Of a DNA stretch of 64,000 bases, positions 43,709-53,059 are shown one piece after another. Source of the DNA: CAMDPA01 sp965223035 (GTDB taxonomy: Bacteria > Pseudomonadota > Alphaproteobacteria > Rhizobiales > Hyphomicrobiaceae); contig OZ244980.1 of the NCBI GenBank assembly GCA_965223035.1, positions 4,340,001-4,404,000 of the forward strand, in the 5' to 3' direction. The notes below the pieces were generated by a model that had not been told where the DNA came from, made no database searches, and was given only the letters and a program-made list of their open reading frames with translations. The translations under genes were made by a program, and so were the position numbers. Position 1 is the stretch's first letter, and each line of letters begins with the position of its first letter.

Positions 43709-44526
43709 CACCGCCCTCCCAGCAGCATGCGCTCGACCACGATCGGCGTTGCCAGCCGAAACACGGCGACACCGACAAGTAAGGCGCCCACGCCTGCTGC
43801 GAGTGCGATAACGATAGTGCCGGGAGCTGCTTGGTCGCTCGATAGCAGACCGCCTCGCGCCGCCACCATCAGCGCGGAAATCGGATTTGCTGCTACGACG
43901 GCGGCAAACGGCCCGGTCGACGGGTGGTAGAGAGCCGGTGTGAGGAAGATGCCAAAGTTCAGCATGTAGCGCATGAAATCGCGGAGGTCTGTGAATAGGA
44001 TCATGAACGGCGCAAAAAGAGCGCCGAAGCCGATCCCGAGCAAGCAAGCGGCAAGTAGCGCGAGCACAAGCTGCGTCGTGCCCCAGAAGCCGAGCCAGCC
44101 GGTCAGCGCGGCCGCCGCAATGACGATTGCAAGCCGAGCAAGCGTGCTGATCGCAACCTCCGCCGCCTGCGCCATGATGATCGTCTCGCGCGGAAATGCG
44201 ACGCGGGTCAGAAAGGAGCGCGCGCCCTCGATAGCGTCCGTCGGCACGGAGAACATCTCGCTGAAGGCCTGCCAGATAATGACGGCGATGAACACCCACA
44301 GGAACACAGGCGCGCCGTTCGGAACGCTCAGATTGGTCGCGCCTGAGCTTGCTGCCAAGATGGCGCCGCCCGAAAAAAGCAGCGCCGGAAAGACCATCCA
44401 AAAATAACCGAGGAACGAGCGGCGGTACTTCGCCCCAACCGTCCGGATGAAGATCTGCAACGTTAGTGATATGCGGCCCGTGTGTGGGGCCGGATTGAAT
44501 TCTTTGCCGGGAATGCTCTCACTCAT
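43708..44526 (-). CDS. wzm: Polysaccharide ABC exporter permease
   Basis: 272 aa from ATG 44526 with about six membrane helices (FLGYFWMVFPALLFSGGAIL, VFLWVFIAVIIWQAFSEMFS, LAIVIAAAALTGWLGFWGTT, LVLALLAACLLGIGFGALFA and two more). ABC2-type export permease of the Wzm/KpsM class, with the usual FLGYFWMVFPAL after the first cytoplasmic helix and DLRDFMRYMLNFGIFLTPAL. The start overlaps the stop of the upstream glycosyltransferase gene (ATGA) and the end overlaps wzt, so the three genes are translationally coupled. GAGAGA lies upstream of the start. Confidence 0.92.
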   Translation of the reverse strand: MSESIPGKEFNPAPHTGRISLTLQIFIRTVGAKYRRSFLGYFWMVFPALLFSGGAILAASSGATNLSVPNGAPVFLWVFIAVIIWQAFSEMFSVPTDAIEGARSFLTRVAFPRETIIMAQAAEVAISTLARLAIVIAAAALTGWLGFWGTTQLVLALLAACLLGIGFGALFAPFMILFTDLRDFMRYMLNFGIFLTPALYHPSTGPFAAVVAANPISALMVAARGGLLSSDQAAPGTIVIALAAGVGALLVGVAVFRLATPIVVERMLLGGR

Positions 44527-45461
44527 TGGTGATTTCTCTCGATCGGGCCCGCCAGCGAACACGCTTGTCCGGAAAGCGCCATCTCCTCAGCGGTTGCCGC
44601 CCGCCGCAAGGCTGCCCGAACCGCCCTGGCGGCGCTCATACGCCACGGAAGCGGGAGCTTGAACGGCAATGGGCTCATCAATCCCTCAAGGTGGGCCTGC
44701 CAGTAAAGCTTCATGAGCCGCTTCCGCTCTCCCTTGAAGTGCAGGATGGCGGCATCCTTGATGGGCTCAACGATCGCGTTCAGCCTGTTGTGCGGCGAGC
44801 GATTGAAGCTATGGGCCGGCAGCAACAGGCAGGTTGCGCCCTCAGCCGTCTTGACGGTTTGCGTCTTCTGCGGGCTGATTTGCGAGCAGTTGAGGCCCAC
44901 GGCGTCGCGCAGCGCCATCTGGTCGCCGAACCACTGCTTCTGGTCCGCATACTCTTGCTGATAGATAGCAAGATAGCGTCGGAAGAACGACCGGATGATC
45001 TCGGGGCGACGGCCGGAGACGAAAATGACGCCGCCGTTGATCGGCATTACCTCGCTCATGCGCCAGGTGAGCGCAATGTCGAAGTCTTCAGACGCGAGCT
45101 GCGAGAGGCTACCATTGATCAGAATATCAGGGTCGAGAAACAGCAGAGGGGCAGAAAAGTCAAACTGATCGAGGTAACCGACCTGGGCCGCGGCGCGATC
45201 CTGCATGATGCTGGCGGGCGAGAATGGGCAGTCGACTCTCTTGAAAGGGATATCGAGCCCGCGAAGGTTGGTGTGCGCAGACGTAATCACCGACATCGTG
45301 ACCTTTGGGTGAAACAGGCGCGCCGACTGGTACAGCCACCTGATCATCTCAATGTATTCACTGATCTCGAGGTTGGCGTTGGGATGCACCGGAGAGTCTG
45401 CATCGGCCATATCGGCGTGACTGGTGACAATGTGAATCGGCGTTCTAAGCTGTGACCACAC
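44523..45461 (-). CDS. Putative GT-A type glycosyltransferase
   Basis: 312 aa from GTG 45461, with AGGAGAG about nine bases upstream. The central LLFLDPDILINGSL carries a D-x-D metal/nucleotide-sugar motif, followed by MPINGGVIFVSGRRPEIIRS, typical of GT8/GT32-like folds. A FGDQMALRDAVG segment and a C-terminal ILHFKGERKRLMKLYW match the HfKG motif of such enzymes. First gene of the export operon and coupled to wzm. Donor and acceptor unknown. Confidence 0.75.
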   Translation of the reverse strand: MWSQLRTPIHIVTSHADMADADSPVHPNANLEISEYIEMIRWLYQSARLFHPKVTMSVITSAHTNLRGLDIPFKRVDCPFSPASIMQDRAAAQVGYLDQFDFSAPLLFLDPDILINGSLSQLASEDFDIALTWRMSEVMPINGGVIFVSGRRPEIIRSFFRRYLAIYQQEYADQKQWFGDQMALRDAVGLNCSQISPQKTQTVKTAEGATCLLLPAHSFNRSPHNRLNAIVEPIKDAAILHFKGERKRLMKLYWQAHLEGLMSPLPFKLPLPWRMSAARAVRAALRRAATAEEMALSGQACSLAGPIERNHQ

Positions 45462-46180
45462 GCTCGCTCTCCTGGCAGTAGCAGACCCACTCCCGAACAG
45501 CCTCTTGGAGCCTCACAATCCGCTGCTGTGGATATCTGGCCGTATACGGATCTCCTCAAGTGTCGACTTAAGTAGCTCTAGAAGTCAAACTGATGCCCCG
45601 TGTCCACGATCGTCTGAGTCCACCATTGGCTGGGTCCACCATTGACTGGCATTCTCCCGGTGGCAGAGGCCAGGCAGCGACAAGCGCGGACTGTTTGTTT
45701 GGGTACCGGTTGGGTACCGGGGGTCAACGGCATCGGCCGTAGCTGAACAGATGCGGTACGGGCGGTAAGCGCGGTAGGCAAATATTCCTCTTGCCGAAGG
45801 CGTGCCTCCAGGCGATGCCAACTCACCTGCTTTACTCCCCAATTTTGGTGCCGTGCATCCCGCGACCGATCCTGCCTGCAGTGCCGCCTGAACGGGCTCG
45901 GTGCCCCTGTTCGCGGCTCTTGTCAAGCCTTGGGCGATGGCATCGCCTCGTTCATCGCGGTTCTCGCCTTGTTTTTCACCGGGCTCTGAAGCAAGCGGTT
46001 GTCGGGTCGCAACTGGCCATTGTCAAGCGAGCTGTGGCCATAGCAACACGCGCAAATATTGCTTGCCGTTTAGAACTGACCGACCATGACAATACTAAGA
46101 GTCCGTGGTAACCGCTATCGCCGCGATAAGCGTCGTCCATACTTGGGGGACGGGCTGCTTCCTCGTTGGGTGGAGTGGGA
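45462..46180. other. Divergent intergenic region, about 720 bp
   Basis: Separates the minus-strand export operon from the plus-strand set starting at 46181. No gene is supported. Short direct repeats are visible: TCCACCATTGGCTGG and TCCACCATTGACTGG (about 45619-45650), and GGTTGGGTACCGG twice near 45700-45720. Promoters for both directions are expected here. Confidence 0.4.
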
Positions 46181-47263
46181 ATGAATCTGTTCGACATGCT
46201 GCGTCGTGGCGATCGCGCGATTGCGGTAGATGGTGAGGTGATCCCCGATAAGCGCAAGATGTTCGGCGAGGTATGGCGCGGCATCAGGCTCGCTCCAGGC
46301 TCACAGCTGCGTCTTAAGGGCGCTAGGCGCTTCTACCCCCTCGCAGCGATGCCCACTTACTGCGGCTGGTTCGCGTTCACTCCCGGCATCTTGAAGGCTG
46401 ACAGTAATCTCGAAGTTGACCTCACCGCCACTGACTGCGACACGCCGATTTCTACGACCAGTCTGCAGGCAGACAGAACACCGCAGCCCGTGGAGCTCCC
46501 TTGGTCGTTCGGCACCACCCCACCACCGACGGAGTGTGATCTCGTGTTGCGCAATCGGCCGCACAACAGAGGCCGGGCTGGGGAGGTTTTCGTTGCTGTA
46601 CATCGGGTGTTGTCCCGCGCCACCTTGATCGAGGCGGCAAGTGGCAACGGCGTCGAGATCGGCCCCGGCCCCAACCCGCAATTGCGTCCCTCAGCAACGA
46701 GGACGATGATCTACGTTGAGCAGATGCCGCCCGACGCATGGAACCGGCTCTATAATGCCGACGGCAAGTACAAGGTCGACAGCGGCCTGTGGCAGTTCTA
46801 CCGAATCGGCGACGCTGCTGCACTGCCGGTTGACGATGGGAGTCTGGACTTCATCTTTTCCAGCCACGTATTCGAACATCTCTCAAACCCGTTTGGCCAC
46901 CTGCGCCGCTGGCATCAAAAGCTCAAGCCGAACGGTCTCGTGCTTGCGGTGGTGCCTGACCTGTGCGGGACCAAGGACGCTTTGCACGAACCGAGCGAGA
47001 TGAGCGAGTGGCTTGAGGAAGACGCTGACGAGGTCTGGGAGCCGACGCTGCGCCACTACACACGCCACGTCACCAAGAATATGCCGGGACATGATCCAAA
47101 AGCGATCATGGCCCAGCGCCGATCTATCCACGCGCATTACTTTACCAACCACAATATGCGCAAACTGCTCGACTATGCTTGCGCCAACCTCGGCTACGCC
47201 TGGTTTAAAATTGAGCACACCACCAACCACAAAGACTTTCATTTTATTCTGGCCCGCGGCTGA
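46181..47263 (+). CDS. Methyltransferase with N-terminal extension
   Basis: 360 aa from ATG 46181 with GGAG upstream. Residues 1-140 are a beta-rich segment of unknown fold (RLAPGSQLRLKGARRFYPLA, VDLTATDCDTPISTT). The methyltransferase domain begins near 150: GVEIGPGPNPQLRPSATRTM, VDDGSLDFIFSSHVFEHLSN, LKPNGLVLAVVPDLCGTKDA. The C-terminal part has SIHAHYFTNHNMRKLLDYA. Opens a plus-strand run of glycan genes (46181-51431). Confidence 0.82.
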   Translation: MNLFDMLRRGDRAIAVDGEVIPDKRKMFGEVWRGIRLAPGSQLRLKGARRFYPLAAMPTYCGWFAFTPGILKADSNLEVDLTATDCDTPISTTSLQADRTPQPVELPWSFGTTPPPTECDLVLRNRPHNRGRAGEVFVAVHRVLSRATLIEAASGNGVEIGPGPNPQLRPSATRTMIYVEQMPPDAWNRLYNADGKYKVDSGLWQFYRIGDAAALPVDDGSLDFIFSSHVFEHLSNPFGHLRRWHQKLKPNGLVLAVVPDLCGTKDALHEPSEMSEWLEEDADEVWEPTLRHYTRHVTKNMPGHDPKAIMAQRRSIHAHYFTNHNMRKLLDYACANLGYAWFKIEHTTNHKDFHFILARG

Positions 47264-47331
47264 GAACTTTCCTCGGGGCAATTGGAACTCCCCGCGCTCG
47301 GCCCGCGCATTGAACAAACGGGGATGCCCAG

Positions 47332-48342
47332 ATGAATAACGTTCAAACAGCCAATGTCTTCGTCGGTTCAGATCGCTCGCAGCTTCTCGCCGTCAAGGTG
47401 CTGGAGCATTCGATCCGCCGCCACACCAGCATGGACGTCCGTGTCCGCTCGATGCACGATGTGGAACTGCCCGATCCAGACGACATTCGCCAAGGCAAGC
47501 GCACCGGCTTTTCGTTCACGCGGTTCGCAATCCCCCAGTTGATGAACTACCAAGGCAAGGCCGTCTATCTCGATGCCGACATGCTGGTGTTCCGCGACTT
47601 TCGCGAACTTTGGGACATCCCGTTCGACGGCGCCAAGATCGTCATCCATGAAGATATCGAGGAAGCGGCGCAGCACGGCGCGAGCAAGGTCGGCGCACCA
47701 GCCCAGCGTATCAAGCAATGCTCGGTAATGCTGCTCGATTGCGCCGCGCTCGACTGGGATCCCTTCAAGATCATCGCCGGTCTCGATGGCCAGTACACTT
47801 ATGAGGATCTCATGTACCACATGTGTATCCTCGACGAGCGCTACGTGAAGTACGGTGTGCCGTTTCGCTGGAACAGCCTCGAACATTACGAGGCCGGCAC
47901 CACCGGCCTCATCCACTACACCGACATGCACACCCAGCCCTGGGTGTGGGCGGACAATTCGAACGGCTATCTGTGGCTGGAAGAAGTTCGATTGATGCTG
48001 GAGAACGGCGCCGTCTCTTGGAACGAAATCGAGGGCGAGGTATCCCTCGGATATTTTCGCCCATCGCTGCTCGAAGAGATTAAGGACGCCGGCGCCGAGC
48101 CGGTAAAGCCGATCTCGCCGCAGCAGGTCGAGCGCTACGATGCCATCGACAAGGCGGCGGGTTTCATCAAGCACAAGGTGGTCTACGAGGCAAAGCAGGC
48201 GCGGGCCGCCGCCGTGAAAGCCTACGAAGCCAAGCTTGCCAGGGAAGCGGGCGTCGTCGTGTCGATGCGGCACACCGCGGCCGGCGCGCGCGATGGAATG
48301 ATGGGTGCGGTTGCGAGCCTCAAGCGCCGTCTGCTCGGCTGA
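47332..48342 (+). CDS. GT8-like glycosyltransferase
   Basis: 336 aa. NVFVGSDRSQLLAVKVLEHS at the N-terminus and the metal-binding VYLDADMLVFRDFRELWDIP (D-x-D) mark a GT-A retaining transferase of GT8/glycogenin-like type; LIHYTDMHTQPWVW supplies the C-terminal HYT/metal histidine. The last 60 residues are a charged helix (KQARAAAVKAYEAKLAREAG) likely to form a coiled coil or lie along the membrane. Transfers a hexose or uronic acid to the growing glycan; specificity unknown. It starts 69 bases after the methyltransferase gene. Confidence 0.8.
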   Translation: MNNVQTANVFVGSDRSQLLAVKVLEHSIRRHTSMDVRVRSMHDVELPDPDDIRQGKRTGFSFTRFAIPQLMNYQGKAVYLDADMLVFRDFRELWDIPFDGAKIVIHEDIEEAAQHGASKVGAPAQRIKQCSVMLLDCAALDWDPFKIIAGLDGQYTYEDLMYHMCILDERYVKYGVPFRWNSLEHYEAGTTGLIHYTDMHTQPWVWADNSNGYLWLEEVRLMLENGAVSWNEIEGEVSLGYFRPSLLEEIKDAGAEPVKPISPQQVERYDAIDKAAGFIKHKVVYEAKQARAAAVKAYEAKLAREAGVVVSMRHTAAGARDGMMGAVASLKRRLLG

Positions 48343-48380
48343 AACATCGCCACCAAGCTGCTGCCCCCGGGAGGCCAGGC

Positions 48381-49511
48381 GTGCGAACATCAGACTTGTG
48401 GTCGCAATTGATTGGGCGAATACCCAGCAAAGTGCCCGCGCGGCGCAGCTCCACCAGCCGGCGCGATACGGCCGCGCTGCGTGTCCTGCTGCTGAACGAT
48501 ACGCACGGGGCCACACAGACCATCAGCTTTCACCGTCCGCTCTCAGACCTTATTGCCACCGGGCGTTGCTACGTCGAGGCGTTCGACGAGCGCCAGGTTG
48601 CAGCCGATGGCGGGAAGGCGCTCATCAAGACTTGGCACGATATCCAACCAACGGTGCTTGTACTCTCGCGCTACGCTGGCGGCGGCGAGCGAGCGGCGGT
48701 TGAACTGGCTCGCCGCAGTGGTGTCCACATCGTCTATCATATCGACGACAATCTTTTTGCCGTGCCCAGAGAACTCGGCGCCGACAAGTTCGCCCGCTAC
48801 AATGTGCCCAATCGGCTGGCTCGGCTGGAGGCGGCGATGCGGGCCGCCGATGTCATCTATGCGTCCACTCCTGAACTTGCGCGCCAGCTCGGCGCACGGC
48901 TCCCGGGCACCAAGATCGTCAGTGGTGACATCTACTGTGCGCAGGCCGCCGTGCATCATGGACCGTCGGCAGGGAGCGGGACAGGCCGAACGATCGGCTA
49001 TATGGGCACCAGCGGCCACGCGCAGGATCTTGAGATGGTCGTGCCGGCCGTGGCGGCGCTGCTGGCGCGAGAGCCGCAGCTGCGGTTCGAAACATTCGGG
49101 ACCATCAGGATGCCGTCAGCCCTCGCCCGCTTCGAGGGCCGCATCACCCGTCACAACGGGATGGCTGACTACGCGTCATTCATGCGCCATCTCGCCGGGG
49201 TTGGCTGGCACATAGGCCTTGCGCCGGTCCTCGACAGCCCTTTCAATCGCTGCAAAGCTGACACAAAGTGGGTGGAATACACCTCGGCAGGTATCGCGGT
49301 TGTCGCATCGGACCTGCCGGTCTACCATCGCGCATGTGCCGGCGGCGCCGGCGTACTGGCGCCGGCGCATGGCTGGGAGGCAGCAATATCGGAACTGCTT
49401 AGCAACGAGGCTGCGCGCATCGCGGCGATCGAAAGGGCCCAGGCCCGGCTGGCGGCGGACTACAATCCTGACCGGCTCACGAACCAGTTGCTGGCGATAC
49501 TCGAAACCTAA
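48381..49511 (+). CDS. GT-B glycosyltransferase
   Basis: 376 aa from GTG 48381. LRVLLLNDTHGATQTISFHR, then VHIVYHIDDNLFAVPRELGA, a linker with GRTIGYMGTSGHAQDLEMVV and the donor domain LAPVLDSPFNRCKADTKWVE, YTSAGIAVVASDLPVYHRAC. This architecture matches GT4-related transferases of rhamnan/O-antigen loci. The first third shares features with the N-terminal domain of the 34637 protein (VFIDLCDN against VYHIDDN). Cytoplasmic. 39 bases after the GT8-like gene. Confidence 0.82.
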   Translation: MRTSDLWSQLIGRIPSKVPARRSSTSRRDTAALRVLLLNDTHGATQTISFHRPLSDLIATGRCYVEAFDERQVAADGGKALIKTWHDIQPTVLVLSRYAGGGERAAVELARRSGVHIVYHIDDNLFAVPRELGADKFARYNVPNRLARLEAAMRAADVIYASTPELARQLGARLPGTKIVSGDIYCAQAAVHHGPSAGSGTGRTIGYMGTSGHAQDLEMVVPAVAALLAREPQLRFETFGTIRMPSALARFEGRITRHNGMADYASFMRHLAGVGWHIGLAPVLDSPFNRCKADTKWVEYTSAGIAVVASDLPVYHRACAGGAGVLAPAHGWEAAISELLSNEAARIAAIERAQARLAADYNPDRLTNQLLAILET

Positions 49512-49567
49512 GCAAAGCAAGTCCGCGCAGAACTCACGACGCGGGCGCCGATGGCAAGGATGGCAAT

Positions 49568-50250
49568 TTGACGACACTGCCGAAGCTCGGCCCGATCAAG
49601 TGCGACGCCATCGATGATCCTTGGTTGAGGATAGCTTATGCCAAGGTTGGTATTGGCAACACGAAGCTGCGCTATGCCGAAGCAAACAGGTTGGTGGTCA
49701 AACGGATCGAGACGCTCGCCACGAAGGAGCCAACCACGTTGCCATGGCTGGACCAGATTCAGTTTGGTGACATGCTTTACGACATTGGCGCCAACGTCGG
49801 TATGTACACGATATACGCCGGCAAATGTCGCGGCAGCAGAGTTTTCGCGTTCGAGCCTGAAGCCCTCAATGACGCCGAACTCAACAAGAATATCTATCTC
49901 AACGACCTGCATGGATCGGTGCTTGCCTACAGCATGGCGATCGACGATCAACCGAAGGTTGACCGGCTGGTTCCTCGCTGCCTGCGTTGCACCAATCAAC
50001 TGACTTTGAGGCATGGCGCAAATCTTCAAGTATCCCGAGGTCGAGGATTACTTCGAAGTTCTCCACTCCAACCAAAGCGCTACGGTACTCGGGCGCGAAG
50101 CGACACACTTGTACGAGGCGAGCCGGGCAGTATTGCTGAAGGGGATCAAAATCGCGTGCGACCGGGAGTTCCTGCCAACGCTGCACTTCGACCCCGATGT
50201 GCGGGCGGTGAAGACGTTCACGTCGCTGAATTTCACCAAAACCTATGGTT
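49568..50250 (+). pseudogene. FkbM-type methyltransferase, disrupted after about 135 residues
   Basis: From TTG 49568 the first part is clear FkbM: FGDMLYDIGANVGMYTIYAG, GSRVFAFEPEALNDAELNKN, IYLNDLHGSVLAYSMAIDDQ. After KVDRLV (about 49975) coding quality jumps to another frame; the C-terminal catalytic IKIDVEG-type motif is not found. A separate 79-codon frame from ATG 50013 (HSNQSATVLGREATHLYEAS) ends at 50252 and may belong to another decayed gene. Bases 50253-50591 hold no intact gene. Confidence 0.65.
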
Positions 50251-50591
50251 GAGACCAGCCGGGCACATCTGCCACGGTCTCAATTTCACGCTGTTCAAGG
50301 GCTTTGAGAAAGCGGGCGAGAAGGTTCGCCGAAGCGTGTCTGCTTGTTCGATCCTGGCTAAGTCTAGTTCGTCGACAGCCTTAAAGCGTCTCACCAGAGC
50401 TTCTACGGCCGCAATGCGCTTTCAACCGAGAATCAGGTCGATCCGCAGTCGATGGCTCATCCGGCGCATCGTTAATTCAACATCGTTAAGGACTATCGGC
50501 AGCGGTACGTGTCCGAGTAAGCCGCTTGAGGCCGCACTCGCGTTTCGCTAAGTCGCGCACAGCACCCACTCCCACCCCTGCTGAGGCCTAA

Positions 50592-51431
50592 ATGGCAAAC
50601 GAGACCCCTGTAAGCATGTCGCCTGAGGAGATCCGAGACGCATACGATAACCTGCGACCGGACATTCCTTGGACCCACCACTTTGATCTCGGTGCACTTG
50701 AGACAATTACGGCCGCCAAGGACGAAAAGTTCCATCGCAAGGCCGTCGGTCTCAAGAAGATCGGTGAACTGGGTATCGAATACGTCCGTTACTTCACGCG
50801 TCGCGCCAGCCTGGACGGCGCACGAATTCTCGATGTGGCGTGCGGCGAAGGCGGCCACTCAGTCGCATTTGCTCAGGCCGGAGCCAGTGAGGTGGTCGGC
50901 ATCGAAGGCCGACCGCTGTATATCGAGCGTGCCCGATTTGCCGCCCGCGCGCTCGGCGTCGACAATGTCCGCTTTGTGCAAGGCGATGTGCGCCAGATTT
51001 CGCCGGACCAGGTCGGCAAGTTCGATTTCGTGTTTTGCTCAGGCATACTGCATCATCTAGGCGCTGGGGATTTCCTTGGTTTTCTCAAAACCATGGGTTC
51101 AGTGACCGAAGACACGATGATGCTCTATACCCACGTCGCCACACCTGCCTCGATCAAGATGTTTGGGCTGAAGGGTCCGGAGCAACTGGCGCCGGGCATC
51201 GAGGGGTATCTTTTCAGGGAACACGCCGATGAAGCCGATGCGGCTGAGCGCGAGCGCCAGGTTCGCGCCTCGCTCGACAACACGTATTCGTTCTGGGCGA
51301 CTGAGGAGAGCCTGATCATCGGTCTCAAACACGCGGGCTTTGGCATCATTGCCAAGATCTTCGAACCGCACGCCTTTTCCGGCTATGACAACCGCAACAT
51401 TCGGGTGCTGCTAATCGCCCGCAAGGCCTGA
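50592..51431 (+). CDS. Class I methyltransferase, paralogue of the 33605 gene
   Basis: 279 aa. ILDVACGEGGHSVAFAQAGA (motif I), GIEGRPLYIERARFAARALG, FVQGDVRQISPDQVGKFDFV, FCSGILHHLGAGDF. C-terminal FREHADEADAAERERQVRAS, LDNTYSFWA as in the 33605 gene product. Last gene of the plus-strand run, ending three bases before a composite palindromic element. Confidence 0.86.
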   Translation: MANETPVSMSPEEIRDAYDNLRPDIPWTHHFDLGALETITAAKDEKFHRKAVGLKKIGELGIEYVRYFTRRASLDGARILDVACGEGGHSVAFAQAGASEVVGIEGRPLYIERARFAARALGVDNVRFVQGDVRQISPDQVGKFDFVFCSGILHHLGAGDFLGFLKTMGSVTEDTMMLYTHVATPASIKMFGLKGPEQLAPGIEGYLFREHADEADAAERERQVRASLDNTYSFWATEESLIIGLKHAGFGIIAKIFEPHAFSGYDNRNIRVLLIARKA

Positions 51432-51433
51432 CA

Positions 51434-51586
51434 GGCTAGAGCAACCTGCCTTTAATCGGGATCGTTCCGATTCCGATTAAAGGCAGGTTGCTCTACACTT
51501 TAAGAGCGATCATCTTTGCGCCTTAAATCGGAACCGGCGCAATTGGAATCGGCGTTGCGGTTCCGATTTAAGGCGCGATGATCTAG
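51434..51586 (-). repeat. Composite palindromic element, copy 8 (B + long A)
   Basis: CTAGAGCAACCTGCCTTTAA closes with AAGGCAGGTTGCTCTA; linker CACTTTAAGAGC; then GATCATCTTTGCGCC to GGCGCGATGATCTAG with the additional CGCAATTGGAATCGG segment seen in copy 1. It is the reverse orientation of copy 1 and the most complete copy. It ends 14 bp before the MBOAT start codon. Confidence 0.93.
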
Positions 51587-51600
51587 GCACCGGGGGAAAC

Positions 51601-53040
51601 GTGCTTTTCAACTCCGTCGAGTTCTTCATCCTGCTTGCAGGGACGATCATCGCGTATTGGTCGACCGCAAACTTGGTCGTCCGCCAGGCGGTGCTCGTGA
51701 TCGCGTCGGTGATCTTCTACGTAAGCTGGAGCCCGCCCTACCTCATTCTCCTGCTGGCTGCCATCTGGATCACCCAGCTACTTGTGCTGCTTGATGGACC
51801 ACGGCGCCGCTGGGCCATACCGCTCGCAGTCGTGCTGTTGCTCGGACTGCTCGGCTTGATCAAGTACGCCGACTTTCTGCGTCAGATCCCGTACGATCTC
51901 ACAGGGTCTTCGCAAGCCTTCTCAAGCTGGAACATCATCCTGCCGCTCGGCATTTCGTTTTACACATTTCAAATGATCGCCTACGCGCTCGACGTCAGGC
52001 GCGGCGAAGTCGAGCCTGAGCGCAACCCCGCCTTGATGGCACTGTTCGTCATGTTCTTTCCGCAACTTGTCGCGGGGCCCATCTGTCGTGCCTACCAATT
52101 GATGCCGCAGCTCAAACAGGTGCACGCATTCTCGGCCGAGCGTCTGGTGCAGGGAATTTTGATGATCGCCTGCGGCCTGTTTCTCAAGATCGCCATTGCC
52201 GACAACCTATCAGGTTTCGTCGACCTTGTTTTCACCAAGCCGGATGCGCGCACTGGCGTTGAATGCCTCGCTGCCGGATTGGTCTTCGGCGTTGTGATCC
52301 TGTGCGATTTCTGGGGATACTCCACGATCGCTGTCGGCGCCGCCCTGACATTCGGCATCGTGATACCGCAAAACTTCAATCTGCCCTATGCAGCGACCAC
52401 GCTGCAGGATTTCTGGCGGCGCTGGCATATCACACTGTCGAACTGGCTGCGCGACTACCTCTATAAGCCACTCGGGGGATCGCGAGCCGGTGCGTTGATG
52501 TCCTACCGCAACTTGATCATCGTGATGGTGCTCGGCGGCCTCTGGCATGGCGCAAACTATACGTTTCTGATCTGGGGCGCGCTGCATGGCGGCTGGCTCG
52601 CCGTCGAACGCCTGATCCTCGGCCAAGCGCGGCAGAACTCCGCATACCAACAACTGCAGTCGGCGGCGCCCTGGCTGATGCAGCTTCTCGGCTGGGCCAT
52701 CACGATGATCGTCGTTTTTATTGGATGGGTGTTTTTTCGTGCTGATAGCGCATCTAGCGCCGTTACCTTGCTCGGCCGCGTGGTGTCGCCAGGAACGTGG
52801 AAACTATCCGCCGAAGTGATCAGCATTCTTCCATTTGTCGCCCTATTTCTCATTCTGCATGTGCCGATCCACCGGCTGCTGCAGGGAGAGACGCCCGGCC
52901 AAGTCGTTGTTGGCACGATGGGACAGCGCTGGAAGATGCTCGGGGCGCCGGCCCGATCCGTGCTGGCTTTCTGGATCGCGCTCGTGGCCATCGTGCTGGG
53001 TGAGGGCGAGTTGGCCGAGTTTATCTATTTCCAGTTCTGA
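51601..53040 (+). CDS. MBOAT family O-acyltransferase (AlgI-like)
   Basis: 479 aa polytopic membrane protein from GTG 51601. Helices run throughout (FFILLAGTIIAYWSTANLVV, LILLLAAIWITQLLVLLDG). Family landmarks: ILPLGISFYTFQMIAYALDV, FFPQLVAGPICRAYQLMPQL, WRRWHITLSNWLRDYLYKPL and the catalytic-histidine segment GGLWHGANYTFLIWGALHGG. AlgI/PatA-like MBOAT proteins move acyl groups across the membrane for O-acetylation of secreted polysaccharides, paired with a periplasmic SGNH enzyme, here the next gene. Its promoter must lie in or before the palindromic element. Confidence 0.92.
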   Translation: MLFNSVEFFILLAGTIIAYWSTANLVVRQAVLVIASVIFYVSWSPPYLILLLAAIWITQLLVLLDGPRRRWAIPLAVVLLLGLLGLIKYADFLRQIPYDLTGSSQAFSSWNIILPLGISFYTFQMIAYALDVRRGEVEPERNPALMALFVMFFPQLVAGPICRAYQLMPQLKQVHAFSAERLVQGILMIACGLFLKIAIADNLSGFVDLVFTKPDARTGVECLAAGLVFGVVILCDFWGYSTIAVGAALTFGIVIPQNFNLPYAATTLQDFWRRWHITLSNWLRDYLYKPLGGSRAGALMSYRNLIIVMVLGGLWHGANYTFLIWGALHGGWLAVERLILGQARQNSAYQQLQSAAPWLMQLLGWAITMIVVFIGWVFFRADSASSAVTLLGRVVSPGTWKLSAEVISILPFVALFLILHVPIHRLLQGETPGQVVVGTMGQRWKMLGAPARSVLAFWIALVAIVLGEGELAEFIYFQF

Positions 53041-53059
53041 TCGAGGAGGGGTTTCGCGC

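Noticed and set aside
43709..44401. Long open frame extending the Wzt gene upstream to 44401
   Set aside because: It is the out-of-frame shadow of wzm; the protein has no family resemblance there, and the real start overlaps the permease stop at 43708.
50013..50252. 79-codon frame (MAQIFKYPEVEDYFE...) as an independent gene
   Set aside because: It looks protein-like but has no ribosome site and overlaps the break in the FkbM gene; I treat it as part of decayed coding sequence.
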